Source: Rhodoferax sp. (GTDB lineage Bacteria > Pseudomonadota > Gammaproteobacteria > Burkholderiales > Burkholderiaceae_C). Taken from it: 41,588 nt of DNA. Under the pieces are notes generated by a model, which was not told the origin of the DNA, made no database searches, and saw nothing but the letters and a program-made list of their open reading frames with translations. Of the stretch, positions 34,978-41,588 are shown piece by piece (position 1 is the stretch's first letter; each line of letters begins with the position of its first letter). Position numbers and translations under genes: made by a program. The stretch is from contig JAGOUM010000018.1 of the NCBI GenBank assembly GCA_018061265.1, positions 1 to 41,588 of the forward strand. The letters run 5' to 3'.

Positions 34978-34987
34978 GATTTATAAC

Positions 34988-35040
34988 TGGAATCAGGCTC
35001 CAGCCCTTATGGATAAAGCGGTGTACGCTATAAAGTTGAG
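34988..35040. repeat. Palindromic repeat between dctP and the AroE-like gene (copy d)
   Basis: The plus strand reads GGCTCCAGCCCTTATGGATA followed by AAGCGGTGTACGCTATA. Its complement holds GGGCTGGAGCC, shared with the copy in aceF, and TATAGCGTAC. It lies in the 103-base gap just upstream of the AroE-like start. Confidence 0.55.
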
Positions 35041-35080
35041 CTAAGACCGACACACCCGTGTCGGCCTCACTGACTGCGGT

Positions 35081-36088
35081 CTACTTGCGCAGCTTGGCCA
35101 GTTCGGCCTGAACTTCATTCACGGTGGCTTCACCCACGCTGGCGCTGAACTGGGCAATCACCGGCTTCATCTTGTCACGCAGCTTGGCCACTTCAGCCGG
35201 CGAGAACTCACTCACCGTCATGCCACCTTTTTTGAGCACGTCCAGGTTGACGGCCACCGCAGCACGCGCCTGCTGGCGCTGGTATTTGGTGGCCTCGTCG
35301 GCGGAGTCGTCAATGATCTTCTTTTCGGCAGGTGTCAGGGTGTCCCAGACCTTCTTGCTGAAAATCACAGATTGCGGGTTGTACTGGTGGTTGGTCAGCG
35401 TGATGTGCTTTTGCACTTCATAAAACTTGCTGGTGGCAATCACGGAGATCGGGTTTTCCTGGCCGTCAATGGCTTTTTGCTCGAGCGCTGCGTACACCTC
35501 GGGGAAAGGCAGCGGCGTCGGGTTGGCACCCAGCGCTTTCACCCAGGCGACGTTGATCGGGTTCGGAATCACGCGCAGCTTCAGGCCTTCAGCGTCTTCC
35601 ACCTTGGTGATGGCGCGTTTGCTGTTGGTGATGTGGCGGTAGCCAAGCTCCCAGTACGACAGGCCGATCAGACCTTTTTCATTGAGTTTCTCATGCAGGC
35701 GTTTGCCGACCGGGCCGTCCACCAGGGCATCCGACTCTTTTTCGTTGGCAAACAGAAACGGAAAGTCAAAAATCGCCATTTCCTTGGCCACGCTGGCCAG
35801 AATGCCGGTGTTCATCACCGCCATGTCCAGCGTGCCACCCTGAATGGCCGACACATTGGCCTGGTCGCTGCCCAAAATTCCGCCGGTGAACAATTTGACC
35901 TGCATCTTGCCGCCCGATTTGGCCGCCAGCAGTTCGGCAAATTTAGTCATGCCAGCCACTGACGGATGGGCACCCGCACCATTGGTCGCGAACTTGAAGC
36001 TGTGTTCTTTGATGTCTTGCGCGCCAGCCATGCCAACGGCAGCCAAAGCGACAGCGGCGACGAGGGATTTGAGGATCAAGCGTTTCAT
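35081..36088 (-). CDS. dctP: TRAP transporter solute-binding protein
   Basis: A 335-residue periplasmic protein that delivers a carboxylic acid to the TRAP permease. A signal peptide covers residues 1-23 (LKSLVAAVALAAVGMAGAQ). The DctP fold has FKFATNGAGAHP, LFTGGILGSDQANVSAIQGG split over its binding region, the arginine-bearing LKLRVIPNP, and DGQENP. The start at 36088 has GGAGAC upstream. It is the third TRAP gene; the order Q-M-P is read along the minus strand. The ligand is not visible from sequence, but a carboxylate is expected from the conserved Arg. Confidence 0.93.
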   Translation of the reverse strand: MKRLILKSLVAAVALAAVGMAGAQDIKEHSFKFATNGAGAHPSVAGMTKFAELLAAKSGGKMQVKLFTGGILGSDQANVSAIQGGTLDMAVMNTGILASVAKEMAIFDFPFLFANEKESDALVDGPVGKRLHEKLNEKGLIGLSYWELGYRHITNSKRAITKVEDAEGLKLRVIPNPINVAWVKALGANPTPLPFPEVYAALEQKAIDGQENPISVIATSKFYEVQKHITLTNHQYNPQSVIFSKKVWDTLTPAEKKIIDDSADEATKYQRQQARAAVAVNLDVLKKGGMTVSEFSPAEVAKLRDKMKPVIAQFSASVGEATVNEVQAELAKLRK

Positions 36089-36174
36089 ATAAGTCTCCAT
36101 CTACGTTGCAATCGGGACGCCGTTGAAAGGGTTGAAGCGGCGGCGTGCCCAGCACCACCTCAACCCGAGAAAAA

Positions 36175-37455
36175 TCAGCTGTAGAAGAACTTCAGCGGCA
36201 CCAGCACGATGGATGGGAAGGCCACCAGCAGCGCCAGCACAATCAGGTCGGCAATCAGGAACGGGATGACCCCCCGCGCAACCTGGTCCATCTTCATGTG
36301 GCCAACACCCGCCACCACATTGAGTACCGTGCCTACGGGCGGCGTCACCAGGCCAATCACACCCACCAGCACAAACAACACACCGAAATACACCGGGTCG
36401 ATGCCCGCTGCCTTGACCACCGGCACCATCACCGGTGCCAAAATCAAGATGGTGGGGGTTAGATCCATCACCATGCCGACCATCAGCAGCACCAGCATCA
36501 AGAGGCACAGCAAGGTGGTTGGGCTTTGCATGAAGGGTTCCAGGATGGCAATCAGTTGCCCGGGCAGGTCGGCCACGGCAATCAGCCAGGCACTGACCGA
36601 AGCCGCTGCCACCATGAACATGATGATGGCGGTGGTTTTGGATGATGCCGCAAACACCTCGTACAGCCTTGTGAAGTTCAATTCACGATAGACCACAGTC
36701 GCGACAAAGAAGGCGTACACAGCAGCCACCACAGCGGCTTCGGTAGGGGTAAACACGCCAAACTTCAAACCGACCAAGACGATGATCGGCAGCACCAGCG
36801 CCCACGACGACTCACGCAATGCCTTGAACACATCGGCGCGGCTGGCGCGGGGCGGTGTCACCACGTCTTCAGTGCGCGCGGTAAGCCACCAGGCGATGGC
36901 ACATGCGGTACCCATCATGACCCCCGGCACGATACCGGCCATGAACAGCTTGCCAATCGACACGTTGGCGGTCACACCAAACACCACAAACGGAATGGAT
37001 GGCGGAATGATCGGTGCGATGATGCCGGCTGAGGCAATCAAACCACCCGAGCGGGCTTTCTGGTGGCCGGCACGCACCATCATCGGCAGCAACAGGGCCG
37101 TCAGCGCAGCGGTGTCGGCCACCGCAGAACCTGACAGTGATGCCATCAGACAGGCGGCGACGATGGTCACATAACCCAGGCCACCACGCACATGGCCGAC
37201 CAGGGCAATCGCCAGGTCGACAATGCGGCGCGACAAACCGCCTGCGTTCATGATTTCACCGGCCAGCATGAAGAACGGCACCGCCAGCAGGGGGAAACTG
37301 TTGGCACCCTCAAGTACGTTTTGCGCCAGTATTTGTGCGTCAAAGTTGCCCAGGTGCACCATCAGCGCCACGCCCGAGAGCAACAGCGAGTAGGCAATTG
37401 GAATGCCCAGCGCCACCGCGCCGATCAGCGCCGAGAGAAATATGAGAATTGTCAT
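36175..37455 (-). CDS. dctM: TRAP transporter large permease
   Basis: A 426-residue inner-membrane permease with about 12 hydrophobic segments. It opens with the usual hydrophobic ILIFLSALIGAVALGIPIAY in the first helix. The DctM-type motifs include SGSAVADTAAL, IIPPSIPFVVFGV and VTPPVGTVLNV. It works with the small subunit gene upstream (15 bases apart) and the solute-binding protein gene downstream. Substrate is transported with a sodium gradient in known systems. Confidence 0.95.
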   Translation of the reverse strand: MTILIFLSALIGAVALGIPIAYSLLLSGVALMVHLGNFDAQILAQNVLEGANSFPLLAVPFFMLAGEIMNAGGLSRRIVDLAIALVGHVRGGLGYVTIVAACLMASLSGSAVADTAALTALLLPMMVRAGHQKARSGGLIASAGIIAPIIPPSIPFVVFGVTANVSIGKLFMAGIVPGVMMGTACAIAWWLTARTEDVVTPPRASRADVFKALRESSWALVLPIIVLVGLKFGVFTPTEAAVVAAVYAFFVATVVYRELNFTRLYEVFAASSKTTAIIMFMVAAASVSAWLIAVADLPGQLIAILEPFMQSPTTLLCLLMLVLLMVGMVMDLTPTILILAPVMVPVVKAAGIDPVYFGVLFVLVGVIGLVTPPVGTVLNVVAGVGHMKMDQVARGVIPFLIADLIVLALLVAFPSIVLVPLKFFYS

Positions 37456-37470
37456 GTTGCGTGCTCCGGA

Positions 37471-38049
37471 CTATTTGGCGCTGGCGGCGCTGCGGATGTC
37501 GGCCTTGGCGGCTTCTGAGGCGGCACGCTCCAACTCGGCTTGTTCAGCAGCATGGTTGGCCTTGCGGATTTGTGTGGGGGTCATCTCGCCACGCAACGTG
37601 AACCAAAGGTCGCTGAGCAGCATGATCCCGGTGCCCACGGAAAACACCACCCCGGTGCTGTACACCCAGGCCATCGAAAACTCGGTGACCGGTGCCTGCA
37701 CCTCCCAATTGATCGCCGTCTGTGCCCAGCTGCCTTTAAAGATCAGCACGGTGACCCACAACATCAGCAGTTGGCCAATGACGGCACCAATACGTTGCAG
37801 CTTCGGTGGCAGTTTTTCCATCACCATGTCGCTGCCCATGTGGGCTTGCTCGTGCACCGCAACGCTGGCACCTAAGAAGATCAACCACAAAAACAACCAG
37901 CGGGAAAGCTCCTCTGACACCGTGATGCCGGAATTGAAGGCGTAACGCATGACCACGTTGCCAAACACCATGATGACCATGAAGAACAGGCAGAGCACGG
38001 TGATCATGGTCAGCAACTGGCAGTAGCGCGCAATGAATTTATGAATCAT
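37471..38049 (-). CDS. dctQ: TRAP transporter small permease
   Basis: A 192-residue inner-membrane protein with four hydrophobic segments. Family motifs seen are VFGNVVMRYAFNSG, SEELSRWLFLWLIFLGA and VHEQAHMGSDMV. The C-terminus is a charged, alanine-rich helix of about 35 residues not typical of the family. It pairs with the large permease 15 bases downstream. A palindromic operator candidate lies 33 bases before its start codon. Confidence 0.93.
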   Translation of the reverse strand: MIHKFIARYCQLLTMITVLCLFFMVIMVFGNVVMRYAFNSGITVSEELSRWLFLWLIFLGASVAVHEQAHMGSDMVMEKLPPKLQRIGAVIGQLLMLWVTVLIFKGSWAQTAINWEVQAPVTEFSMAWVYSTGVVFSVGTGIMLLSDLWFTLRGEMTPTQIRKANHAAEQAELERAASEAAKADIRSAASAK

Positions 38050-38081
38050 GTGGGTCTCAAGAGGTTTGCCAGCATTAATGT

Positions 38082-38095
38082 ACTAACTGGTTAGT
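38082..38095 (-). promoter_or_regulatory. Candidate TetR operator upstream of the TRAP genes
   Basis: ACTAAC-TG-GTTAGT is a perfect 6+6 inverted repeat with a 2-base spacer, typical of TetR-family operators. On the minus strand, TTTTCA and TACATT flank it about 16 bases apart as a possible weak promoter. The TetR-family gene lies immediately upstream on the same strand, so the regulator probably represses the transporter/catabolic transcript from here. Confidence 0.6.
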
Positions 38096-38164
38096 TTTTG
38101 AAAAATCAGTGTTTACCCTAGGTTTGCACAATTGTTTTACAAAGAATGAAAAGGCCGGCGGAAC

Positions 38165-38827
38165 TCAGGCGAGCACGAAACGCACAACCATCTCGGTGAT
38201 GTTGGCGCGCCTGGCTGCGATCGCTTCACTGCGGTTGGGGGCATCTTTGAAGATCAGACCAAAGGTGTGCTGGTTGGACACCGTGAAAAAAGTCAGCGCG
38301 GAGATGGACGCGTGAATGTCGGTGGCATCCAGCCCCGCACGAAACACCGCTTGCGCCACGCCCCGGTCATACAGTTCCTGAATCGCGGCGATCGCCGGCA
38401 CATTGAGTTCCTGAATGCTCTTGCTCTGCGCCAGGTAGACCCCCCGCTCGATGTTCTCGTTCATCACCAGGCGAATAAAGTCTTCGTTGCCACAGTGGTG
38501 GTCAAAGGTGAACTCGACCAGGCGGCGCAAGGCGGCCTCGGGCGCGAGGTTTTCCAGGTGCAGCGCGGCCTCAATCTCCCGCATGCGCCGGTAGGAGTCC
38601 TCCAAAACGGCGACGTAGAGCGCCTCTTTGCTACCGTAGTAGTAGTAGATCATCCGCTTGCTGGTGCGTGTGGCATCGGCAATGGCGTCGATGCGGGCAC
38701 CGCTCAAGCCTTTTTCGGCAAATTCTTTGGTGGCCACTTCCAGAATACCGGCCATGGTGCGCGCCGGGTCGTTGGTGCGGGTGGCTTTTGGGGGGGGTGT
38801 CACGCCCGAATGTACTGGTTCGTTCAT
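38165..38827 (-). CDS. TetR-family transcriptional regulator
   Basis: A 220-residue repressor. The N-terminal helix-turn-helix domain, about residues 24-70, has TMAGILEVATKEFAEKGLSG then ARIDAIADATRTSKRMIYYYYGSKEALY, in pieces. The C-terminal ligand domain (about 85-215) contains LVEFTFDHHCGNEDFIRLV, typical of the RutR-like/TetR_C_13-type group. The start at 38827 is taken in preference to 38863 because the added 12 residues are not family-like. It sits between the aroE scar and the TRAP genes on the same strand; the dyad at 38082-38095 is its likely operator. Confidence 0.88.
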   Translation of the reverse strand: MNEPVHSGVTPPPKATRTNDPARTMAGILEVATKEFAEKGLSGARIDAIADATRTSKRMIYYYYGSKEALYVAVLEDSYRRMREIEAALHLENLAPEAALRRLVEFTFDHHCGNEDFIRLVMNENIERGVYLAQSKSIQELNVPAIAAIQELYDRGVAQAVFRAGLDATDIHASISALTFFTVSNQHTFGLIFKDAPNRSEAIAARRANITEMVVRFVLA

Positions 38828-38878
38828 TCTTAAAGTATAGGAGTGCCCGCCCCCTCCTGACAAGCCCCCAGACCAGAC

Positions 38879-39051
38879 TCAGACCAGCGGCACACTCAGC
38901 GCCCGGATCATGTCACGGGTGTCGGGTCGCACGCCGCGCCACCAGGCAAAAGCGTGGGCCGTCGAAGTGCTCTGCAAGCACCTCGTCGCCCTCAAAGTGG
39001 TGACTTGCTTTGGGCGATCGGGTTGCCGATCACGGCATATTGGTCCAGCAT
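38879..39051 (-). pseudogene. aroE: Scar of a canonical shikimate dehydrogenase gene
   Basis: On the minus strand the ATG at 39049-39051 begins LDQYAVIGNPIAQSKSP, the classical AroE N-terminus with its shikimate-anchoring serines, and hits a stop two codons later. In other frames follow FEGDEVLAEHFDG, reminiscent of the AroE FDGD.VL..NTDG segment, and AHAFAWWRGVRPDTRDMI then RALSVPLV to a stop at 38879, reminiscent of the AroE C-terminus (A..F..WRGV.P). Only 173 bases remain of a gene normally about 830 bases. It follows the CaiB-type gene by 15 bases. The N-terminal match is strong; the later pieces are moderate. Confidence 0.65.
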
Positions 39052-39066
39052 CGGTACCCCCCTGTG

Positions 39067-40293
39067 TCAAGCGTCTGGCTCGGGTCTGTACAGCACGCCG
39101 TCGCGCACCATCGCGTCGATGGCATCCGCAGTGAACCCCAGGCTGGCTGCAATCTCGCGGTTGTGCTGGCCCATGTCGGGCGCGACACAGGTCGGCGAGG
39201 TGTCGCAGCCAGAGAAGCGAAACGGCAGATTGGGCATACGTATCTTGCCCAGCACCGGGTGGTCTTGCTCCACCACCATGCCACGGGCGATGATTTGTGG
39301 GTCGGCCAGCACTTCGTCAATGTTTTGCACCTTGGCACAAGGCACATCGATGGCGTCGAGCGCGGCCAGGCAGTGCTGCACGGTGCGGGTGGTAGTCCAG
39401 GCGCGCACCACCGGCAGGATCTCCAGGCGGTGCGTGTTACGTCCGGCGCTGGTGTGAAAGCGCACGTCGGCCGCAAACGCCTCACCGCCCGCAAGCAGTG
39501 CAAAGCGTTTCCAGGCGTCATCCACCTGCGCGGCAATCACCAGGTGGCCGTCGCTGGCGGTGAATACGCCGTACAGCGTGCTTTGCGGCATGTCGTGCCC
39601 GGTCTGCACCGGGATGTCTTTGCCGCCCGACATGGTGTAACACTGCACCGCGTAGTCGTGGATCGACACCAGGCAGTCGTACAGCGAAAGGTCAATGTGC
39701 TGCCCCTTGCCGGACTTGACCCGACCCAGCAAGGCAGCGCAAATCGCCGCCACGCCATGAATGCCGGTGTACATGTCGCCCAGCGACACCCGCAGCAACG
39801 GCGGCGCCTCACCCGGGTTGCCCACCATGGCCATGATGCCGCTTTTGGCTTCGGCGATCAAACCAAAACCGGCGCGGTGCGAATCCGGGCCGGTGTGGCC
39901 ATACGCCGAAATCGAGCAATAGACCAGGCCCGGGTTGCGTGCGGCCAGTTCGTCGTAGCCCAGGCCAAGTTTTTTCAGCGCACCAGGGCGGTAGTTTTCA
40001 ACAAACACGTCGGCCGTGTCGGTGAGCTTGTGCATCAGCTCCAGACCACGCGGGTCGCGCAGGTTGATGCACAAACCCTTCTTGCCCATGTTTTGCTGCA
40101 AAAAGTAACCGCTGTAGTCCCCCACAAAGTAGGCGTGATGACGGCCTGCGTCGCCTTCGGTCGGGCGCTCGACTTTGATCACCTCTGCCCCCAGAGCGGC
40201 CAGACAACGCGACAAATAGGGGCCAGCCAGAAAGTGGCTGTAGTCGACCACACGAAAACCTGCCAGTGGCAGGGCTTGACTTGAAATATGCAT
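39067..40293 (-). CDS. CaiB/BaiF-family (class III) CoA-transferase
   Basis: A 408-residue cytoplasmic enzyme. Early motifs are GFRVVDYSHFLAGPYLSRCLAALGAEVIKVE, split over residues 12-42, and the NLRDPRG segment at 77-83. The catalytic Asp is Asp173 in LGDMYTGIHG, aligned to the Asp of formyl-CoA transferase. Length is normal. It moves CoA from one acyl group to a carboxylic acid. It is the first gene of the minus-strand catabolic row and is divergent from a LysR gene. Its partner acid is not known; a lyase of the HMG-CoA type in the same row suggests a hydroxylated dicarboxylate. Confidence 0.92.
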   Translation of the reverse strand: MHISSQALPLAGFRVVDYSHFLAGPYLSRCLAALGAEVIKVERPTEGDAGRHHAYFVGDYSGYFLQQNMGKKGLCINLRDPRGLELMHKLTDTADVFVENYRPGALKKLGLGYDELAARNPGLVYCSISAYGHTGPDSHRAGFGLIAEAKSGIMAMVGNPGEAPPLLRVSLGDMYTGIHGVAAICAALLGRVKSGKGQHIDLSLYDCLVSIHDYAVQCYTMSGGKDIPVQTGHDMPQSTLYGVFTASDGHLVIAAQVDDAWKRFALLAGGEAFAADVRFHTSAGRNTHRLEILPVVRAWTTTRTVQHCLAALDAIDVPCAKVQNIDEVLADPQIIARGMVVEQDHPVLGKIRMPNLPFRFSGCDTSPTCVAPDMGQHNREIAASLGFTADAIDAMVRDGVLYRPEPDA

Positions 40294-40294
40294 A

Positions 40295-40350
40295 AAATTG
40301 GCCTCCAGCCCTTTTTTAGAATACGTTAATAGCTATCTATATAGTAGCTT
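40295..40350. repeat. Palindromic repeat in the divergent caiB / LysR region (copy e)
   Basis: The plus strand reads AAATTGGCCTCCAGCCC, a T-rich link and AATAGCTATCTATATAGTAG. Its complement has GGGCTGGAGGCCAATTT, matching the CTGGAGGCC of the lpdA copy and the GGGCTGGAG of the aceF copy. It begins 2 bases before the caiB start codon, so it would form the leader of that gene. Confidence 0.6.
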
Positions 40351-40531
40351 TTAGTTTGCCTTTTTAAAACCCTAACAGGGCGCTACCCATGGCACCAGCG
40401 CCCAGAACGCGGATTGTCAAGGCTTGGTGCGCATTCCTGACAAGGCGTCTTCCATGGGATCCGATCGTAGGCTGCGGTCGTTATGCCGTAAATACAATAC
40501 AGACAATAGATCACATTTCAGATTTTTATAA

Positions 40532-41533
40532 ATGACGCACCATGACCAAGCACCGAGGGGTGATGCCGCGCTGCTTGACCCCAAGCTGCTGCACCTGTTT
40601 GAGGTGCTCTACACCACGGGCAGTGTCACTCGCGCCGCCGAATTGCTGGGCCAAAGTCAGCCGACGGTGAGCATCTGGCTGGGCAAGTTACGTGCGCAGT
40701 TGGCTGATCCGTTGTTTGTCCGCACGATGCAAGGCATGCAGCCCACGCCCAGGGCGGACGCCCTGATCGAGCCGGTGCGCGAAGTACTCCGAGCCTTGCG
40801 CCGCCTGTCCGAGTCAGCACCGGGTTTCGATCCGGCACAGGCGCAACGCCGCTTTGTCATTGCCATGACCGACGCCAGCCACATCACCCTGCTGCCCAAT
40901 CTACTGGCGCATGTGCGTGCGCTGGCACCTGGCGTGGTGCTGGCGGCAAGTTCCATCAGCAACACACTGGCGCAGGCGTTGCAAAACGGCCAGGCCGACC
41001 TAGCACTTGGCTATTTGCCCTGGCTTGACACCGGCATCTACCAGCAGACCTTGTATGAGCAGGACTGGATCTGCCTGACCAACACCCGCCATCCCAGGGT
41101 GCCGGACGATGCCCCAGAACACTGGAACCTGCCGGTCTACCAGGCCGAGGCACACATCGGCATCAGTTCGGGCACCGGGCAGCACCTGCTGGAGAACGCG
41201 CTTGCGGGTCAGGGCATCACGCGCCAGGTGCGTCTTGAGTTGCCCGGTTTTCTGGGTCTTTCGGCAATTTTGTCGAGTAGCGACCTGATCGCCACACTGC
41301 CGCGCCACATTGGCGAGACACTGGCGCGCGCCGCCGGACTGCGCACCCTGCCCTGCCCGTTCACGATCGCTGGATTCACCGTCAAACAGTATTGGCACAC
41401 ACGTTATCACCAGGACCCAGCCTCGCGCTGGCTGCGTGGCGTTTGTGCTGACTTATTCATGCGCAGATTCAAGCACGAAGTGCATCGTTTTAAACAGGTT
41501 GGGCCAAGAGCAAATAGGATGAGCTCTTTGTGA
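40532..41533 (+). CDS. LysR-family transcriptional regulator, divergent from the caiB-type gene
   Basis: A 333-residue regulator. The winged helix-turn-helix region lies at about residues 16-75 (LLHLFEVLYTTGSVTRAAELL, in pieces, with QSQPTVSIWLGKLR). The effector domain (about 95-310) opens RRFVIAMTDASHITLLPNLL and has a later ALGYLPWLD segment, as in NodD/PcpR-like members. The last 20 or so residues are basic (KHEVHRFKQVGPRANR) and less family-like. An IS30-type transposase begins 22 bases after the stop, so the natural C-terminus may have been replaced by IS-edge sequence. It is divergent from the CoA-transferase across 238 bases and is a likely regulator of it. Confidence 0.88.
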   Translation: MTHHDQAPRGDAALLDPKLLHLFEVLYTTGSVTRAAELLGQSQPTVSIWLGKLRAQLADPLFVRTMQGMQPTPRADALIEPVREVLRALRRLSESAPGFDPAQAQRRFVIAMTDASHITLLPNLLAHVRALAPGVVLAASSISNTLAQALQNGQADLALGYLPWLDTGIYQQTLYEQDWICLTNTRHPRVPDDAPEHWNLPVYQAEAHIGISSGTGQHLLENALAGQGITRQVRLELPGFLGLSAILSSSDLIATLPRHIGETLARAAGLRTLPCPFTIAGFTVKQYWHTRYHQDPASRWLRGVCADLFMRRFKHEVHRFKQVGPRANRMSSL

Positions 41534-41555
41534 CCAGCCAGTCTCAACGAGCACC

Positions 41556-41588
41556 ATGACCTACAAACACTTGACCCAAGAAGAACGA
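41556..41588 (+). mobile_element. Start of an IS30-family transposase, cut by the window edge
   Basis: The last 33 bases encode MTYKHLTQEER, the characteristic opening of IS30-family transposases (the N-terminal helix-turn-helix begins here). It continues out of the window. The left inverted repeat should lie between the end of the LysR gene and this ATG but could not be identified from one end. Confidence 0.75.

Noticed and set aside
1-41588. CRISPR array, tRNA, rRNA or phage genes
   Set aside because: No regularly spaced direct repeats, no tRNA-like cloverleaf with a T-loop, no rRNA and no phage structural motifs were seen on either strand.

Overview
The window looks like a chromosomal segment of a betaproteobacterium, most likely Burkholderiales, family Comamonadaceae (Rhodoferax/Polaromonas-like). 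The reasons are GC-rich coding sequence, the homodimeric AceE pyruvate dehydrogenase with a lipoyl domain on its E3, DctP/Q/M-type TRAP transport with CaiB-type CoA-transferases, and short palindromic repeats of a kind I associate (from memory, unverified) with that family. Both edges touch insertion sequences: a transposase C-terminus at 3-104 and the first codons of an IS30-type transposase at 41556-41588.

Layout. 0.5-5.4 kb: a NhaR-like LysR regulator diverges from a row of small stress-type genes (HPF/RaiA-like, Bax-inhibitor-1-like, zinc-finger TFIIB-like, TerB-like), followed by an SGNH hydrolase and a cysteine-cluster (YkgJ-type) protein. 5.4-8.6 kb: a hybrid histidine kinase with a periplasmic PhnD-type sensor domain, and a NifX/NifB-like small protein. 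9.2-9.7 kb: a decayed Phd/VapC toxin-antitoxin pair. 9.8-16.2 kb: the pyruvate dehydrogenase operon aceE-aceF-lpdA (minus strand), with a divergent PAS-sensor kinase/FixJ-type regulator pair at 16.4-19.6 kb. 19.7-23.3 kb: folD, an M3 oligopeptidase and a secreted glutaredoxin-like protein. 23.4-32.3 kb: a nitronate monooxygenase family protein, a short CaiB-like protein, ispF-ispD, mfd, a second cysteine-cluster protein and a secreted beta/gamma-crystallin plus glycine-zipper protein.

32.4-40.3 kb is an accessory-looking catabolic cluster, all on the minus strand: CaiB CoA-transferase, aroE remnant, TetR regulator, TRAP transporter (Q, M, P), AroE-like dehydrogenase, HMG-CoA-lyase-type lyase and TauE/SafE exporter. 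A divergent LysR gene lies at its head. The parts suggest import of a carboxylic acid, activation to a CoA thioester and retro-aldol/Claisen cleavage; the substrate is not shown by the sequence.

The most unusual signals are: (1) one family of short palindromic repeats that sits between genes of the catabolic cluster and also, in eroded form, inside the coding sequence of the interdomain linkers of both lpdA and aceF; (2) a toxin-antitoxin locus caught in decay (antitoxin internally deleted, toxin start apparently ATG to ATA); (3) a 173-bp scar of a canonical aroE inside a cluster that keeps an AroE paralogue lacking the shikimate-anchoring serines; and (4) the catabolic cluster itself.
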